Assembly (NCBI GenBank): GCA_031363055.1
Contig: JANLTP010000188.1
Location: 30,193-94,192, forward strand
Origin: JANLTP01 sp031363055
GTDB taxonomy: Bacteria; Pseudomonadota; Gammaproteobacteria; Burkholderiales; Burkholderiaceae_E
Length of the DNA: 64,000 nt
Direction: 5' to 3'
Shown here: in pieces, positions 9,843-18,243 of the stretch
Numbering within the stretch: the first letter of the stretch is position 1
Layout: each line of letters opens with the position of its first letter
Notes under the pieces: model-generated
The model's database searches: none
Told to the model about the DNA's origin: nothing
Seen by the model: the letters and a program-made list of their open reading frames with translations, nothing else
Position numbers and translations under genes: made by a program

Positions 9843-10691
9843 ATGGGCAAGAGATTGAGCAGCGCTCAGATTGCGACGTATGCACAGACCGGAATTCTGA
9901 CGCCCATTGACGTCATGGACGCAGCAGAGGCCAGCGAGTTAAGGCGTGGCTACGAATCGATTGCCGCGCATCATGGCGGCCGAGTACCGGCGCGCTTTAG
10001 CCAGAAGCCGCATCTGCTGTATCCGTGGCTCAATCAATTGATTCGCCATCCGGACATTCTTGATCCGGTTGAAGATTTGCTCGGTTGCAACCTGCTGTGT
10101 TGGAGCGGCCAGTTTTTTGCCAAACCTGCCGGCGATGCCAGTTTTGTCTCCTGGCATCAGGATGCCACCTATTGGGGCCTGTCGTCGCCGGAAGTGGTCA
10201 CCGCCTGGGTGGCTTTCAGTACCTCAAATCCGCTGAGCGGCTGCATGCGCGTGATTCCCGGCTCCCACCAGCATCAGCTCAGCCATGCCGATACCTTTGC
10301 CGAGCAGAACTTGCTGAGCCGCGGCCAGGAGATTGCGGTCAAGGTCGATCTCGAGCAGGCGCTCGACGTTGTGCTCGAACCCGGGCAGATGTCGCTGCAC
10401 CATGTGCTGTTGATCCACGGTTCCGAGCCGAATCGTGCCGACCATTCGCGCATCGGTTTTGCGATCCGCTATGTGCCGACCCATGTCCACCAGAAGTCGC
10501 CACTTCGCGAGAGCGCGACGCTGGTTCGCGGGGTTGATGAATTCAATCATTTCGATCATGAGCAAACACCGGCAGCTGATTTGCATCCTGATGCCGTCGC
10601 CCACCACAAGGAAGTGATCGATCGACAGTTGAAGATTTTGTATGCCGGCGCGCAGAAGGCGGGACGCCTGGGGGCTACCGTCGGGCTGTGA
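9843..10691 (+). CDS. Phytanoyl-CoA dioxygenase (PhyH) family Fe(II)/2-oxoglutarate oxygenase
   Basis: The 282-residue protein shows the facial-triad pattern of the PhyH family: H105-x-D107 in SWHQDATYW and a distal histidine at about 192 in LIHGSEPNRADHSRIGF, followed by an arginine suited to bind 2-oxoglutarate. Members hydroxylate diverse small substrates in the cytoplasm, and the substrate here is unknown. I chose ATG 9843 because GAGAGG lies six bases upstream; a GTG two codons earlier is also in frame. It is the first gene of a presumed operon with a TRAP transporter, so the enzyme may act on the imported compound. The stop lies 119 bases before the dctP start across a repeat tract. Confidence 0.82.
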   Translation: MGKRLSSAQIATYAQTGILTPIDVMDAAEASELRRGYESIAAHHGGRVPARFSQKPHLLYPWLNQLIRHPDILDPVEDLLGCNLLCWSGQFFAKPAGDASFVSWHQDATYWGLSSPEVVTAWVAFSTSNPLSGCMRVIPGSHQHQLSHADTFAEQNLLSRGQEIAVKVDLEQALDVVLEPGQMSLHHVLLIHGSEPNRADHSRIGFAIRYVPTHVHQKSPLRESATLVRGVDEFNHFDHEQTPAADLHPDAVAHHKEVIDRQLKILYAGAQKAGRLGATVGL

Positions 10692-10705
10692 CGAATCTCG
10701 ATTCA

Positions 10706-10795
10706 TCGAATCAGATCCCGTCAAAACAAATTAGATCAAAACGAATCGAATCCAATTCAATCGAATCCAATGAGATTGAATCCAATCAGATCAAA
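10706..10795 (+). repeat. 6 x 15 bp degenerate tandem repeat in the dctP leader
   Basis: Six 15-bp units beginning with TC at 10706, 10721, 10736, 10751, 10766 and 10781, consensus near TCCAATCAGATCGAA. The tract is AT-rich compared with its surroundings. It is open in the same frame as dctP from a GTG at 10688 that overlaps the preceding stop codon, and would encode five-residue units of the form S-[NK]-x-I-x. It ends just before the AGAAGGAG ribosome binding site of dctP. Confidence 0.85.
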
Positions 10796-10810
10796 AGAAG
10801 GAGACTCGTC

Positions 10811-11821
10811 ATGAAAACCCGTCGCGACACACTGTTTGCATTGAAGCTGGTTGCATTGAATCTTGCGGCAATCGCTGCGCTCGGTCTGCCGCAGGCTGGG
10901 CACTCACAGGAGACCTTCAAGATCCGTTTTGCGCATTCGCTGTCGTCGACCGAACCAGCACATCTGGCGGCCGAGTTTTTTGCGAAAAATGTCGCAGCAC
11001 GCACCAATAATCGCGTACAGATTCAGGTCTTCCCGAGTGAGCAACTCGGGCCAGGCAAGGAGGTCAACGAAATGATCCGGCAGGGCGCCAACGTGATGAA
11101 CATCACTGACCCAGGCTACCTGTCGGATTTTGTGCCGGATATTGGTGTGTTGAACGGTCCGTATCTGATCAAGGACCCTGCTGACTACACGAAATTACTG
11201 GCGTCGGATTGGTACAAAGGGGTCGAGAAAAAGCTTGAGGCGGCGGGCTTCAAGCTCATCATGGCCAATGGGTTTTTCGGTCAACGACACATCATCGCCG
11301 AGAAGCCGGTGCGCAAGCCCGAAGACGTCGCTGGCATGACGGTGCGGGTGCCACCGAACACCATGTGGATTGAAACCTTCAAGGCCATGGGGGCGCGGCC
11401 GACGACCGTGCAATGGTCCGAGGTCTACAACGCATTGCAGCAAAATGTGGTCGCCGCCGCCGAGGCGCCGCTCGGTTCGCTGTGGGGCTCGAAGTTGCAT
11501 GAGACCCGCAAGGTCATCTCGATGACCGGACACTTTACGGCGTTTACCATGTGGCCGATCAATGCCAACTACTTCAACAAGCTGCCGGCCGATGTGCAAA
11601 AAGTACTCATCGAAGAGGGCCAGCGTGGCGGCGAAGAAATGACCCGGCTGACACTCGAATTGCAAAATGACTACGTCAACAAGTTCAAGGCGGCCGGCGT
11701 CACCTTCATATCCGATGTCGATTTGCCGGCATTCCAGAAAAGCACGGCCGGTGTCTACAAGGTGTTTCCGAAATGGACCCCCGGCTTGCATGAAACCGTG
11801 ACCGCCATCCTTCGAAATTGA
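10811..11821 (+). CDS. dctP: TRAP transporter substrate-binding protein, DctP family
   Basis: Periplasmic receptor of a tripartite ATP-independent (TRAP) transporter. ATG 10811 is preceded by GAAGGAG and starts a clear signal peptide (KTRR, hydrophobic core LVALNLAAIAALGL, cleavage near GHS-Q). The mature 300-residue protein has the DctP fold signatures RFAHSLSSTEP near its start and GMTVRVPPN with the arginine that normally clamps a carboxylate ligand, then ALQQNVVAAAEAPL. The open frame continues upstream through the 15-bp repeats to a GTG at 10688, but that product would bury the signal peptide, so I reject it. Neighbours dctQ and dctM follow with overlapping codons. The ligand is probably an organic acid; which one cannot be told. 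Confidence 0.9.
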   Translation: MKTRRDTLFALKLVALNLAAIAALGLPQAGHSQETFKIRFAHSLSSTEPAHLAAEFFAKNVAARTNNRVQIQVFPSEQLGPGKEVNEMIRQGANVMNITDPGYLSDFVPDIGVLNGPYLIKDPADYTKLLASDWYKGVEKKLEAAGFKLIMANGFFGQRHIIAEKPVRKPEDVAGMTVRVPPNTMWIETFKAMGARPTTVQWSEVYNALQQNVVAAAEAPLGSLWGSKLHETRKVISMTGHFTAFTMWPINANYFNKLPADVQKVLIEEGQRGGEEMTRLTLELQNDYVNKFKAAGVTFISDVDLPAFQKSTAGVYKVFPKWTPGLHETVTAILRN

Positions 11822-12303
11822 ATGCCGTGGCAACGCCACGGCGACCGGCGCTGTGGATCGATCAGTTCGAGGAACTCGTCGCCGGCGCAGCGGTGATCGT
11901 CATTGTGCTGTCGGTCAGTTGGGGCGTGATCACCCGCTACATTACCGCGCAGCCAGCGGCCTGGGCCAGTGAAATCGCCACCCTGGCGTTTGCCTGGTTG
12001 GTTTTTTTCGGTGCCGCTGCCTGCGTCAAGTACGGCCTGCATCCGGCCATCGACATGCTGGTGCAAAGGTTCTCGCCGGCGGCCCAGCGGCTGTGCCGAG
12101 TCATCAATCACGTGCTGGTGCTGGGTTTCTGTGCCTTCATGGTCTGGTTCGGCACCCGCTTCGCCATCGATGCCTGGTCGAACCCGACCCCGGTTCTGCG
12201 ACTGCCACTGACTTGGTTATACGGCCCGGTGGCGTTCAGCTTCGCGTTGATGGCGCTGCGTTACCTGCAGGTCATCGCGGGCCGAACCTGGAGTCAGAGC
12301 TGA
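11818..12303 (+). CDS. dctQ: TRAP transporter small permease, DctQ family
   Basis: The 161-residue protein has four predicted membrane segments (AAVIVIVLSVSWGVI, LAFAWLVFFGAAACV, VLVLGFCAFMVWF, VAFSFALMALRYL) and the acidic-aromatic pattern WASEIATLAFAW that is typical of DctQ. It forms the membrane complex with DctM. The most likely start is TTG 11818, overlapping the dctP stop as TTGA; GTG 11827 is an alternative. An ATG at 11822 is out of frame. It ends by sharing one base with the dctM start. Confidence 0.85.
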   Translation: MNAVATPRRPALWIDQFEELVAGAAVIVIVLSVSWGVITRYITAQPAAWASEIATLAFAWLVFFGAAACVKYGLHPAIDMLVQRFSPAAQRLCRVINHVLVLGFCAFMVWFGTRFAIDAWSNPTPVLRLPLTWLYGPVAFSFALMALRYLQVIAGRTWSQS

Positions 12304-13607
12304 TGTCGGGTGCCCTTGCCGACTGGTTGCCCAGTATTACGATGCTGGCGCTGTTTGCACTCGGCACACCGATCGCTTTTGCCATCGCAATCTCGGCCTT
12401 GTCGTTTTTTCTGCTCAGTGGCGATGTGCCGTTAAATATCTTCGTGCAGAAAATGGTGACCGCGACCGATTCGTATCCGTTGCTGGCGGTACCGTTTTTT
12501 GTATTCGCCGGCGCCATCATGAACAAGGCCGGCATCACGGCGAAACTGCTGGCCCTGGCCGATGCGCTGGTCGGCCATATGACGGGCGCGCTGGCGCAGA
12601 CCTGTACCGTCTTGGCGACCTTGCTCGGTGGCCTGACCGCATCGTCAAGCGCCGACGCGGCCATGCTCGCCAAGGTGCTGGGCCCCGAGATGGTCAAGCA
12701 TCACTACAGCCCGGCATTCGCGGCGGTCATCACCTCCTGCGCAGCAATCATCACGACCCTGATTCCGCCGTCGATCGGTCTTATCATCTACGGCTACATC
12801 GCCGATGTGTCGGTCGGCCGCCTCTTCATTGGCGGCATCATCCCGGGCCTGCTGTTGGCGGCAGCGCTGATGCTGGTCACCTGGATCGTGTCGAAGCGGC
12901 GCGGCTATTTGCCGATGCGCACGCACTTTGCCGGGTTTCGCGAGGTGTGGCGCTGCTTTCTGGAATCGCTGTGGGCATTATCGATTCCGGTATTCATCAT
13001 CATTGGTCTGCGCTACGGAATTTTCACGCCGACCGAGGCCGGGGCAATCACGGTGCTCTATGTGATCCTGGTCGGTCTGTTCGCCTATCGAACCTTGCAG
13101 CTCAGCGATCTACCGGCGCTGTTGAAAGAAACAGCGCTCGACACCAGTTCCGTCATGTTGATGATCTGTGCCGCTTCGGCGTTCGGCTTTTACCTCGCCT
13201 GGGAGCGCATTCCGCCGCAAATGGCAGCCTGGCTCATTACCCTGACCCAGGACCCGACCACGCTGCTGTTGCTCATCAATCTGTTGTTGATCGTGCTGGG
13301 TACTGCCGTGGAGGGCACCTCGGCACTGATCATACTGACGCCGATCTTTGTTCCGGTCATGCTCAAGTACGGCATCGACCCGGTACATTTCGGCATTGTC
13401 ATGGTCACCAATCTGACCATTGCCGGGGTGACGCCGCCGGTCGGGCAAATGATGTTCATCAGCTCGCAAGTGTTGCGGGTACCGATGGATGACTACACGG
13501 TTGAGGTTTTGCCGTTTCTGGCGGCACTCATTGGTGTGCTGTTATTGCTGAGCCTCTTTCCTGTCTTGACGCTTTTTTTGCCGAACCTGGTGTACGGCAA
13601 GGGCTAG
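12303..13607 (+). CDS. dctM: TRAP transporter large permease, DctM family
   Basis: The 434-residue polytopic protein has about twelve membrane segments and the family landmarks FFVFAGAIMNKAGI, GGLTASSSADAAML, TTLIPPSIGLIIYGY, ALDTSSVMLMICAA and NLTIAGVTPPVGQMMF. It is the Na+-coupled transport subunit. ATG 12303 overlaps the dctQ TGA by one base; the open frame runs further upstream but only as a shadow of dctQ. Its stop TAG overlaps the stop of the convergent glycerate kinase gene (shared CTAG at 13604-13607), leaving no room for a terminator. Confidence 0.92.
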   Translation: MSGALADWLPSITMLALFALGTPIAFAIAISALSFFLLSGDVPLNIFVQKMVTATDSYPLLAVPFFVFAGAIMNKAGITAKLLALADALVGHMTGALAQTCTVLATLLGGLTASSSADAAMLAKVLGPEMVKHHYSPAFAAVITSCAAIITTLIPPSIGLIIYGYIADVSVGRLFIGGIIPGLLLAAALMLVTWIVSKRRGYLPMRTHFAGFREVWRCFLESLWALSIPVFIIIGLRYGIFTPTEAGAITVLYVILVGLFAYRTLQLSDLPALLKETALDTSSVMLMICAASAFGFYLAWERIPPQMAAWLITLTQDPTTLLLLINLLLIVLGTAVEGTSALIILTPIFVPVMLKYGIDPVHFGIVMVTNLTIAGVTPPVGQMMFISSQVLRVPMDDYTVEVLPFLAALIGVLLLLSLFPVLTLFLPNLVYGKG

Positions 13608-14926
13608 AGAATCAGCAGCGCACGAAAATCATTCACGTTCGTAAAAGTCGGGCCGGTCACCAGCAAATCGCCGATTGCATCAAAAAATGAGTAGGCGTTA
13701 TTCGCGTCCAGCGCTGCCTGTGCCGATACGCCAAGCTTGAGCGCGCGAGCCAGGGTATCGGGGCCGCAGAGGGCACCGGCATGCTCTTCAGTACCGTCGA
13801 TGCCGTCGGTATCGGCCGACAGCGCCCAGATGTTCTCGCGACCGGCCAACTCCAGGGTCGCAGCCAACAAAAATTCCACCGAACGCCCGCCGCGTCCGTG
13901 TGCTGCTCGAACAGTCACCGTCGTTTCGCCGCCCGATAACAGCACACAGGGCTTGGCGAACGGTTGATTCTGGCGGCTGACTTGTTTGGCCAGCGCCGCA
14001 TGCATATAACCAATGTCGCGCGCCTCACCCTGGATTTCATCAGACAGGATGTAGGCCGCCAGCCCATGCGCGCGCGCCGCATCGGCAGCCGCTTGCAGCG
14101 ATTGTTGCGGGGTCGCAATGACCTTCGTCTGACAGCGCGCGAACGCTGCATCGCCAGCCTTGGGCGTCTCCAAGAGGCCCTGCTGCAGTTGGGTTCGGAT
14201 CGCAGCCGGCAGACTGATGGCATAACGATCGAGGATCGCCAAAGCATCGGCGCAACGGGTTTCATCCGGCACGGTGGGTCCGCTGGCAATCACCGATGGA
14301 TCATCGCCAGGGACATCGGAGATCGCCAGGGTCAGTACCTGTGCTGGCGCGCATAGTGCGGCGAGCCGCCCGCCCTTGACGACGGACAGGTGCTTGCGAA
14401 CACAATTCATTTCACCAATGTTGGCGCCACTGCGCAACAGCGCCGAGTTGACCGCCTGCTTTTCGGCCAGGCTCATGCCGGCAATCGGTTGCGTCAACAA
14501 GGCCGAACCACCGCCTGAAATCAGACAAATGACGAGGTCATCCGGACTGAGCTCGCGAACCAATGACATGAGTCGCCGCGTTGCATCGAGTCCTGCCTGG
14601 TCGGGAACCGGATGCGAGGCTTCAACCAGTTCGATTCGTGGCTGATTGCCGAGTTTGCACAGTCCGGCTTTAAATTGATCGTAAGCCGGCGGAGTGTGGT
14701 GATAGCGCGTGATCATCAAGCCGGTCATCGGCGCACTCTGCGGCCAGGCCAATTCCATGGCTAGCGTCATCGAGCCGGCGGCCTTGCCGGCGCCGATGAC
14801 GACGGTGCGACCCTTCGGCGGTGGTGGCAGATGTTGCGCGAGAATTTTTTCGGGCAGCGCGCGTGCCACCGCGACCTGATACAGATGTTTAAGTAACGAG
14901 GCGGGGTCCAGGGACAGAGGCTGCAT
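13604..14926 (-). CDS. gckA: Glycerate 2-kinase (MOFRL/GckA-TtuD family)
   Basis: This 440-residue protein carries the DUF4147/MOFRL glycerate kinase motifs: VVIGAGKAAGSM, ISGGGSALLTQP, ISDVPGDDPSVIASGPT, LLSGGETTVTV and SADTDGIDG near the C-terminus. It phosphorylates D-glycerate to 2-phosphoglycerate. Older databases call the family hydroxypyruvate reductase TtuD. I start at ATG 14926; the open frame begins at 14974. The start lies 38 bases inside the 3' end of xdhC, so it is translated from the xdh message. That fits purine breakdown, which yields glyoxylate, then tartronate semialdehyde and glycerate; this link is inference from position and known pathways. Confidence 0.88.
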   Translation of the reverse strand: MQPLSLDPASLLKHLYQVAVARALPEKILAQHLPPPPKGRTVVIGAGKAAGSMTLAMELAWPQSAPMTGLMITRYHHTPPAYDQFKAGLCKLGNQPRIELVEASHPVPDQAGLDATRRLMSLVRELSPDDLVICLISGGGSALLTQPIAGMSLAEKQAVNSALLRSGANIGEMNCVRKHLSVVKGGRLAALCAPAQVLTLAISDVPGDDPSVIASGPTVPDETRCADALAILDRYAISLPAAIRTQLQQGLLETPKAGDAAFARCQTKVIATPQQSLQAAADAARAHGLAAYILSDEIQGEARDIGYMHAALAKQVSRQNQPFAKPCVLLSGGETTVTVRAAHGRGGRSVEFLLAATLELAGRENIWALSADTDGIDGTEEHAGALCGPDTLARALKLGVSAQAALDANNAYSFFDAIGDLLVTGPTFTNVNDFRALLIL

Positions 14927-15872
14927 GAGTTGCAATCGCGCAATGTAGATCCGCGACTTTACCAGCATCGCCAAAACTAGCGGGTTGTGCGAAATGCTGA
15001 AGTGGTTCGATCTGCGCTACCTGTAAAAGTTGTGCCGCCACCGATAGCGCCAGCAGTTCCGGTGGCTTGAATTTGAGCTCGGTCAAGCCGATCGGGCAAG
15101 TCAGCTTCTGAATCTGCGGCTCGATCAGGCCGGCCTGGCGAAATCGCCGCTCAAATCGGGAGCGTTTGGTTCCCGACCCGATCAGTCCTACCCACTCAAA
15201 CGCGGTGCCCGCCAGTATGCGTCGGCAAAGATCGAAATCGACGGCGTGGCTGTGGGTCATGATGAGCGCGAGGGTCGGCGCAGGCGCTGACGCGTAGGCC
15301 GACTCGGGGACCGACTTGGGGCCCGAATAATCAGGCGCAGCGCCTTGCATACCGCCCAGCTTGCCATCGCTCGCGATCAACAACGTCGCCTTGATGGTTC
15401 TCGATGACCACTGCCGGGATCTGAGTTCAACGAAGGACTCGCGCTCATCGTGCCAATGAATCACGCACGGCAGCGCCGAAAGCACGTTGACCAGCGCCTC
15501 GGCGACATGTCCCATGCCAAACAGATGCAATTCAAACAGCGGTTTCTCAACCGGCCAGACGGCGATCATGGATTCACTGACCAGCTCGAAGCGCAGGCGC
15601 ACCATTCCACCGCAACATTGGCCGAGGCTTGCGCCCAGGGATTGCGATTCTTCGACACAGCCAAACGACGATTCGTTCAGCAATACACGGGCGCGGGTCA
15701 CTGCCTGCCACTCGAGATTGCCGCCGCCAATCGTACCGGCGATCTGGTCTGCACAAACCAGCATGCGGGCGCCCACCGCCTGCGGCGTGGAGCCTCGAGC
15801 CTCGATGATTGACACTCGAACAGCGCGGCACGACGCGGCCAGCCAGCGGCCAGCGCAATCGCTCAATTCATT
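14889..15872 (-). CDS. xdhC: Xanthine dehydrogenase accessory protein XdhC
   Basis: XdhC binds molybdenum cofactor and inserts its sulfurated form into xanthine dehydrogenase. The 327-residue product has the N-terminal XdhC/CoxI block (SIIEARGSTPQAVGARM then AGTIGGGNLEWQAV) and the C-terminal Rossmann block (LHLFGMGHVAEALV, MTHSHAVDFDLC, VGLIGSGTKRSRFERR). I chose GTG 15872, which overlaps the xdhB stop; the upstream open frame is antisense-like filler within xdhB. A small 12-bp in-frame duplication (residues PKSV-PESA, 15299-15322) lies in the variable middle. It overlaps gckA by 38 bases. Confidence 0.87.
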   Translation of the reverse strand, partial: NELSDCAGRWLAASCRAVRVSIIEARGSTPQAVGARMLVCADQIAGTIGGGNLEWQAVTRARVLLNESSFGCVEESQSLGASLGQCCGGMVRLRFELVSESMIAVWPVEKPLFELHLFGMGHVAEALVNVLSALPCVIHWHDERESFVELRSRQWSSRTIKATLLIASDGKLGGMQGAAPDYSGPKSVPESAYASAPAPTLALIMTHSHAVDFDLCRRILAGTAFEWVGLIGSGTKRSRFERRFRQAGLIEPQIQKLTCPIGLTELKFKPPELLALSVAAQLLQVAQIEPLQHFAQPASFGDAGKVADLHCAIATHAASVPGPRLVT

Positions 15873-18243
15873 CACTGCAGGTTCCGGCGCGCATCGTACG
15901 GATGGCATTGAATACTGCCTCAGGCGTTGCTGGCGCGCGCAAAACCACATCAGCCCGGGGTTGGCCGTTGCAAACGGTCCGGAGGGACGCCTCCTGGCCA
16001 GACACATCCAGGCCAGAGGTATCCTGGCAAGCAGACACAGCATCCCTGAGTGCCTGGAACACCGCAATCGCGAGCATCAGCGGCGGCTCACCCACCGCCT
16101 TGGCGCGATAGATCGAATCTTCCGGATTCGGCTCGCCATAGAGCGCAACCACAAAGTGCTCGGGTAGGTCATGAGCCGTCGGAATCTTGTAGGTTGATGG
16201 TGCGTGCGTCAACAAGGCGCCCTGATCGTTCCAGACCAGCTCTTCGGTGGTCAGCCAGCCCATGCCCTGCGCGAAACCGCCCTCAATCTGACCGATATCG
16301 ATGGCCGGATTGATCGAGCGGCCGACGTCGTGCAGGATATCAACTGCCAGTACTTTTGATTCGCCCGTGCTAGTGTCGATGACCACTTCGCAGCAGGCGG
16401 CGCCGTACGAAAAATACAGAAAGGGCCGGCCGCTCAAGGTGTGCTTGTCGTAGTGAATTTTCGGCGTCTTGTAGAACCCGTCTGACCACAGTTGAATGCG
16501 GGCGGCGTAAGCTTCGTTCACGAGCGCCTGAAAACTCTGGCTACCTTGCCGGGTTCGGACCTCGGCGTCGATGAACTGCACTTCTTCAGGGCTGACCTGA
16601 TCTCGGGCGGCGACATAATCGGCGAGTCGATCCCTGATCACGCGGGCAGCTACCTGGGCGGCGCGCCCGTTCAGATCAGTCCCTGCCGACGCGGCGGTTG
16701 CTGAGGCGTTCGGCACCTTGCCGGTATCACTGGCACTGACCAAAATCCGGCTGATCGGCAGGCCGAGCTCATCGGCCACGATCTGGCCGATCTTGGTGTG
16801 CAGACCCTGGCCCATTTCAGTGCCGCCATGATTGACCTGAACGCTACCGTCGAGATAGATATTGACCAGCGCGCCGGCCTGATTGAACTGGGTCGCGGTG
16901 AAAGAGATGCCGAACTTGACCGGTGTCATCGACAGCCCGCGCTTCAGGGTCTGATTGTGTTGGTTCCACTGAACCACGGCCGAGCGGCGCTGGCGATATT
17001 GACTGCTGTCAATCAGCCGCTCGAACAGCGGTTGCAGGATGTTATCGGTAACAGTCATGCCGTAATGTGTTTCGTTACGCTCTTCGACGCCATAAAAATT
17101 TCGTTGCCGGACATCAATGGCATCGATGGCGAGCGCGCGGGCAATATCCTCGATGATGTTCTCGATCACAATCATGCCCTGTGGGCCGCCGAAGCCGCGA
17201 AAGGCCGTGTTCGATTGCGTATGGGTCTTGCAGCGCAAGGACTCGATCTGCACATGTTCCAGAAAGTAGGCGTTATCGGCATGAAAGATCGCGCGGTCGT
17301 TGACCGGGCCCGAGAGGTCGGCCGAGTAACCGCATTGACTGGCCATCTTGAGCGACAGGCCTTCTATGAGACCGTTCGCAGCAAATCCGACGCGATACCA
17401 ATACTTGAAATTGTGCCTTTTGCCGGTGATCAAAAAATCATCATCACGATCGAAGCGCAGCTTGACGGCGGCGCCAGTCTTGCGGGCTGCCAGAGCCGCC
17501 CACACGGCCAATTGCCCAGCCTGAGTTTCCTTGCCGCCGAAGCCACCGCCCATGCGCCGGCATTCAACCCGCACCTGATTCAAGGCGATATCCAGTGCGT
17601 GGGCGACCCAATGCTGTACCTCGCCGGGATGCTGGGTCGATGAATGGATCAGCCATTGCCCCTGTTCTTGCGGTTGCGCACAGGCGATCTGGCCTTCCAG
17701 ATAAAAGTGTTCCTGTCCGCCGACCTCGAGCTCGCCAGTCAAAGTGTGCTCAGAACTGCTGATCGCATGATCCGCATCGCCGCGCGCGAGCGTAACCGGC
17801 GGCAGCACCCAACTCTGCTGGCGTACTGCGTCATCGATACTCAAAATTGCCGGTAGCAGTTCGACCTCGAGTTTGACCAGTGCGGCGGCCCGTCGGGCGA
17901 TCCTGTGCGAGGTCGCGATCACGAGACCCACGACCTGGCCGACATAACTCAGCCGGTCCACGGCCAATATCGGTTCATCATGCGAAAAATTGGCCAGTAA
18001 TTTGTCGCCGACGATATCGGTTGCATAAACAAAATCAACGACACCGTCGAGCGCACGAGCCGGTGCGTCATCAATGGCCAGCAATCGGGCGCAGGCGACA
18101 CGGCTAAGGATCGGTGCTGCGAACAGGGTGCCGTTCAACTCGGGTAAATCGTCCAGGTAGCGCGCTTCGCCGCACACTTGTGCACGGGCACTTTCATGCG
18201 GCAGCGATTGACCCAGTGCCGCCATCTCAGGTTCCATCTTCAT
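15868..18243 (-). CDS. xdhB: Xanthine dehydrogenase, molybdopterin-binding subunit XdhB
   Basis: The large subunit oxidises hypoxanthine and xanthine to urate at a Mo-cofactor site. The 791-residue product contains CRRMGGGFGGKE, RFDRDDDFLITGKRH, TAFRGFGGPQGM, GGTEMGQGLHTK and the C-terminal VGEPPLMLAIAVF with the catalytic glutamate. ATG 18243 overlaps the xdhA stop as ATGA. Close to the C-terminus, right after the conserved QALRDAV segment, three 15-bp repeat units add QDTSG/LDVSG/QEASL, an insertion that I do not expect in the family. Otherwise full length, so the enzyme is presumably active. Confidence 0.93.
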   Translation of the reverse strand: MKMEPEMAALGQSLPHESARAQVCGEARYLDDLPELNGTLFAAPILSRVACARLLAIDDAPARALDGVVDFVYATDIVGDKLLANFSHDEPILAVDRLSYVGQVVGLVIATSHRIARRAAALVKLEVELLPAILSIDDAVRQQSWVLPPVTLARGDADHAISSSEHTLTGELEVGGQEHFYLEGQIACAQPQEQGQWLIHSSTQHPGEVQHWVAHALDIALNQVRVECRRMGGGFGGKETQAGQLAVWAALAARKTGAAVKLRFDRDDDFLITGKRHNFKYWYRVGFAANGLIEGLSLKMASQCGYSADLSGPVNDRAIFHADNAYFLEHVQIESLRCKTHTQSNTAFRGFGGPQGMIVIENIIEDIARALAIDAIDVRQRNFYGVEERNETHYGMTVTDNILQPLFERLIDSSQYRQRRSAVVQWNQHNQTLKRGLSMTPVKFGISFTATQFNQAGALVNIYLDGSVQVNHGGTEMGQGLHTKIGQIVADELGLPISRILVSASDTGKVPNASATAASAGTDLNGRAAQVAARVIRDRLADYVAARDQVSPEEVQFIDAEVRTRQGSQSFQALVNEAYAARIQLWSDGFYKTPKIHYDKHTLSGRPFLYFSYGAACCEVVIDTSTGESKVLAVDILHDVGRSINPAIDIGQIEGGFAQGMGWLTTEELVWNDQGALLTHAPSTYKIPTAHDLPEHFVVALYGEPNPEDSIYRAKAVGEPPLMLAIAVFQALRDAVSACQDTSGLDVSGQEASLRTVCNGQPRADVVLRAPATPEAVFNAIRTMRAGTCSE
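15982..16026 (-). repeat. 3 x 15 bp in-frame tandem repeat near the xdhB C-terminus
   Basis: Read on the minus strand the units are CAGGATACCTCTGGC (16026-16012), CTGGATGTGTCTGGC (16011-15997) and CAGGAGGCGTCCCTC (15996-15982). They encode QDTSG, LDVSG and QEASL within 45 codons of the stop. Confidence 0.8.

Noticed and set aside
10688..10810. Extension of dctP upstream to the GTG overlapping the dioxygenase stop
   Set aside because: It would place 41 repeat-derived residues before a good signal peptide, and ATG 10811 has a clear ribosome site.
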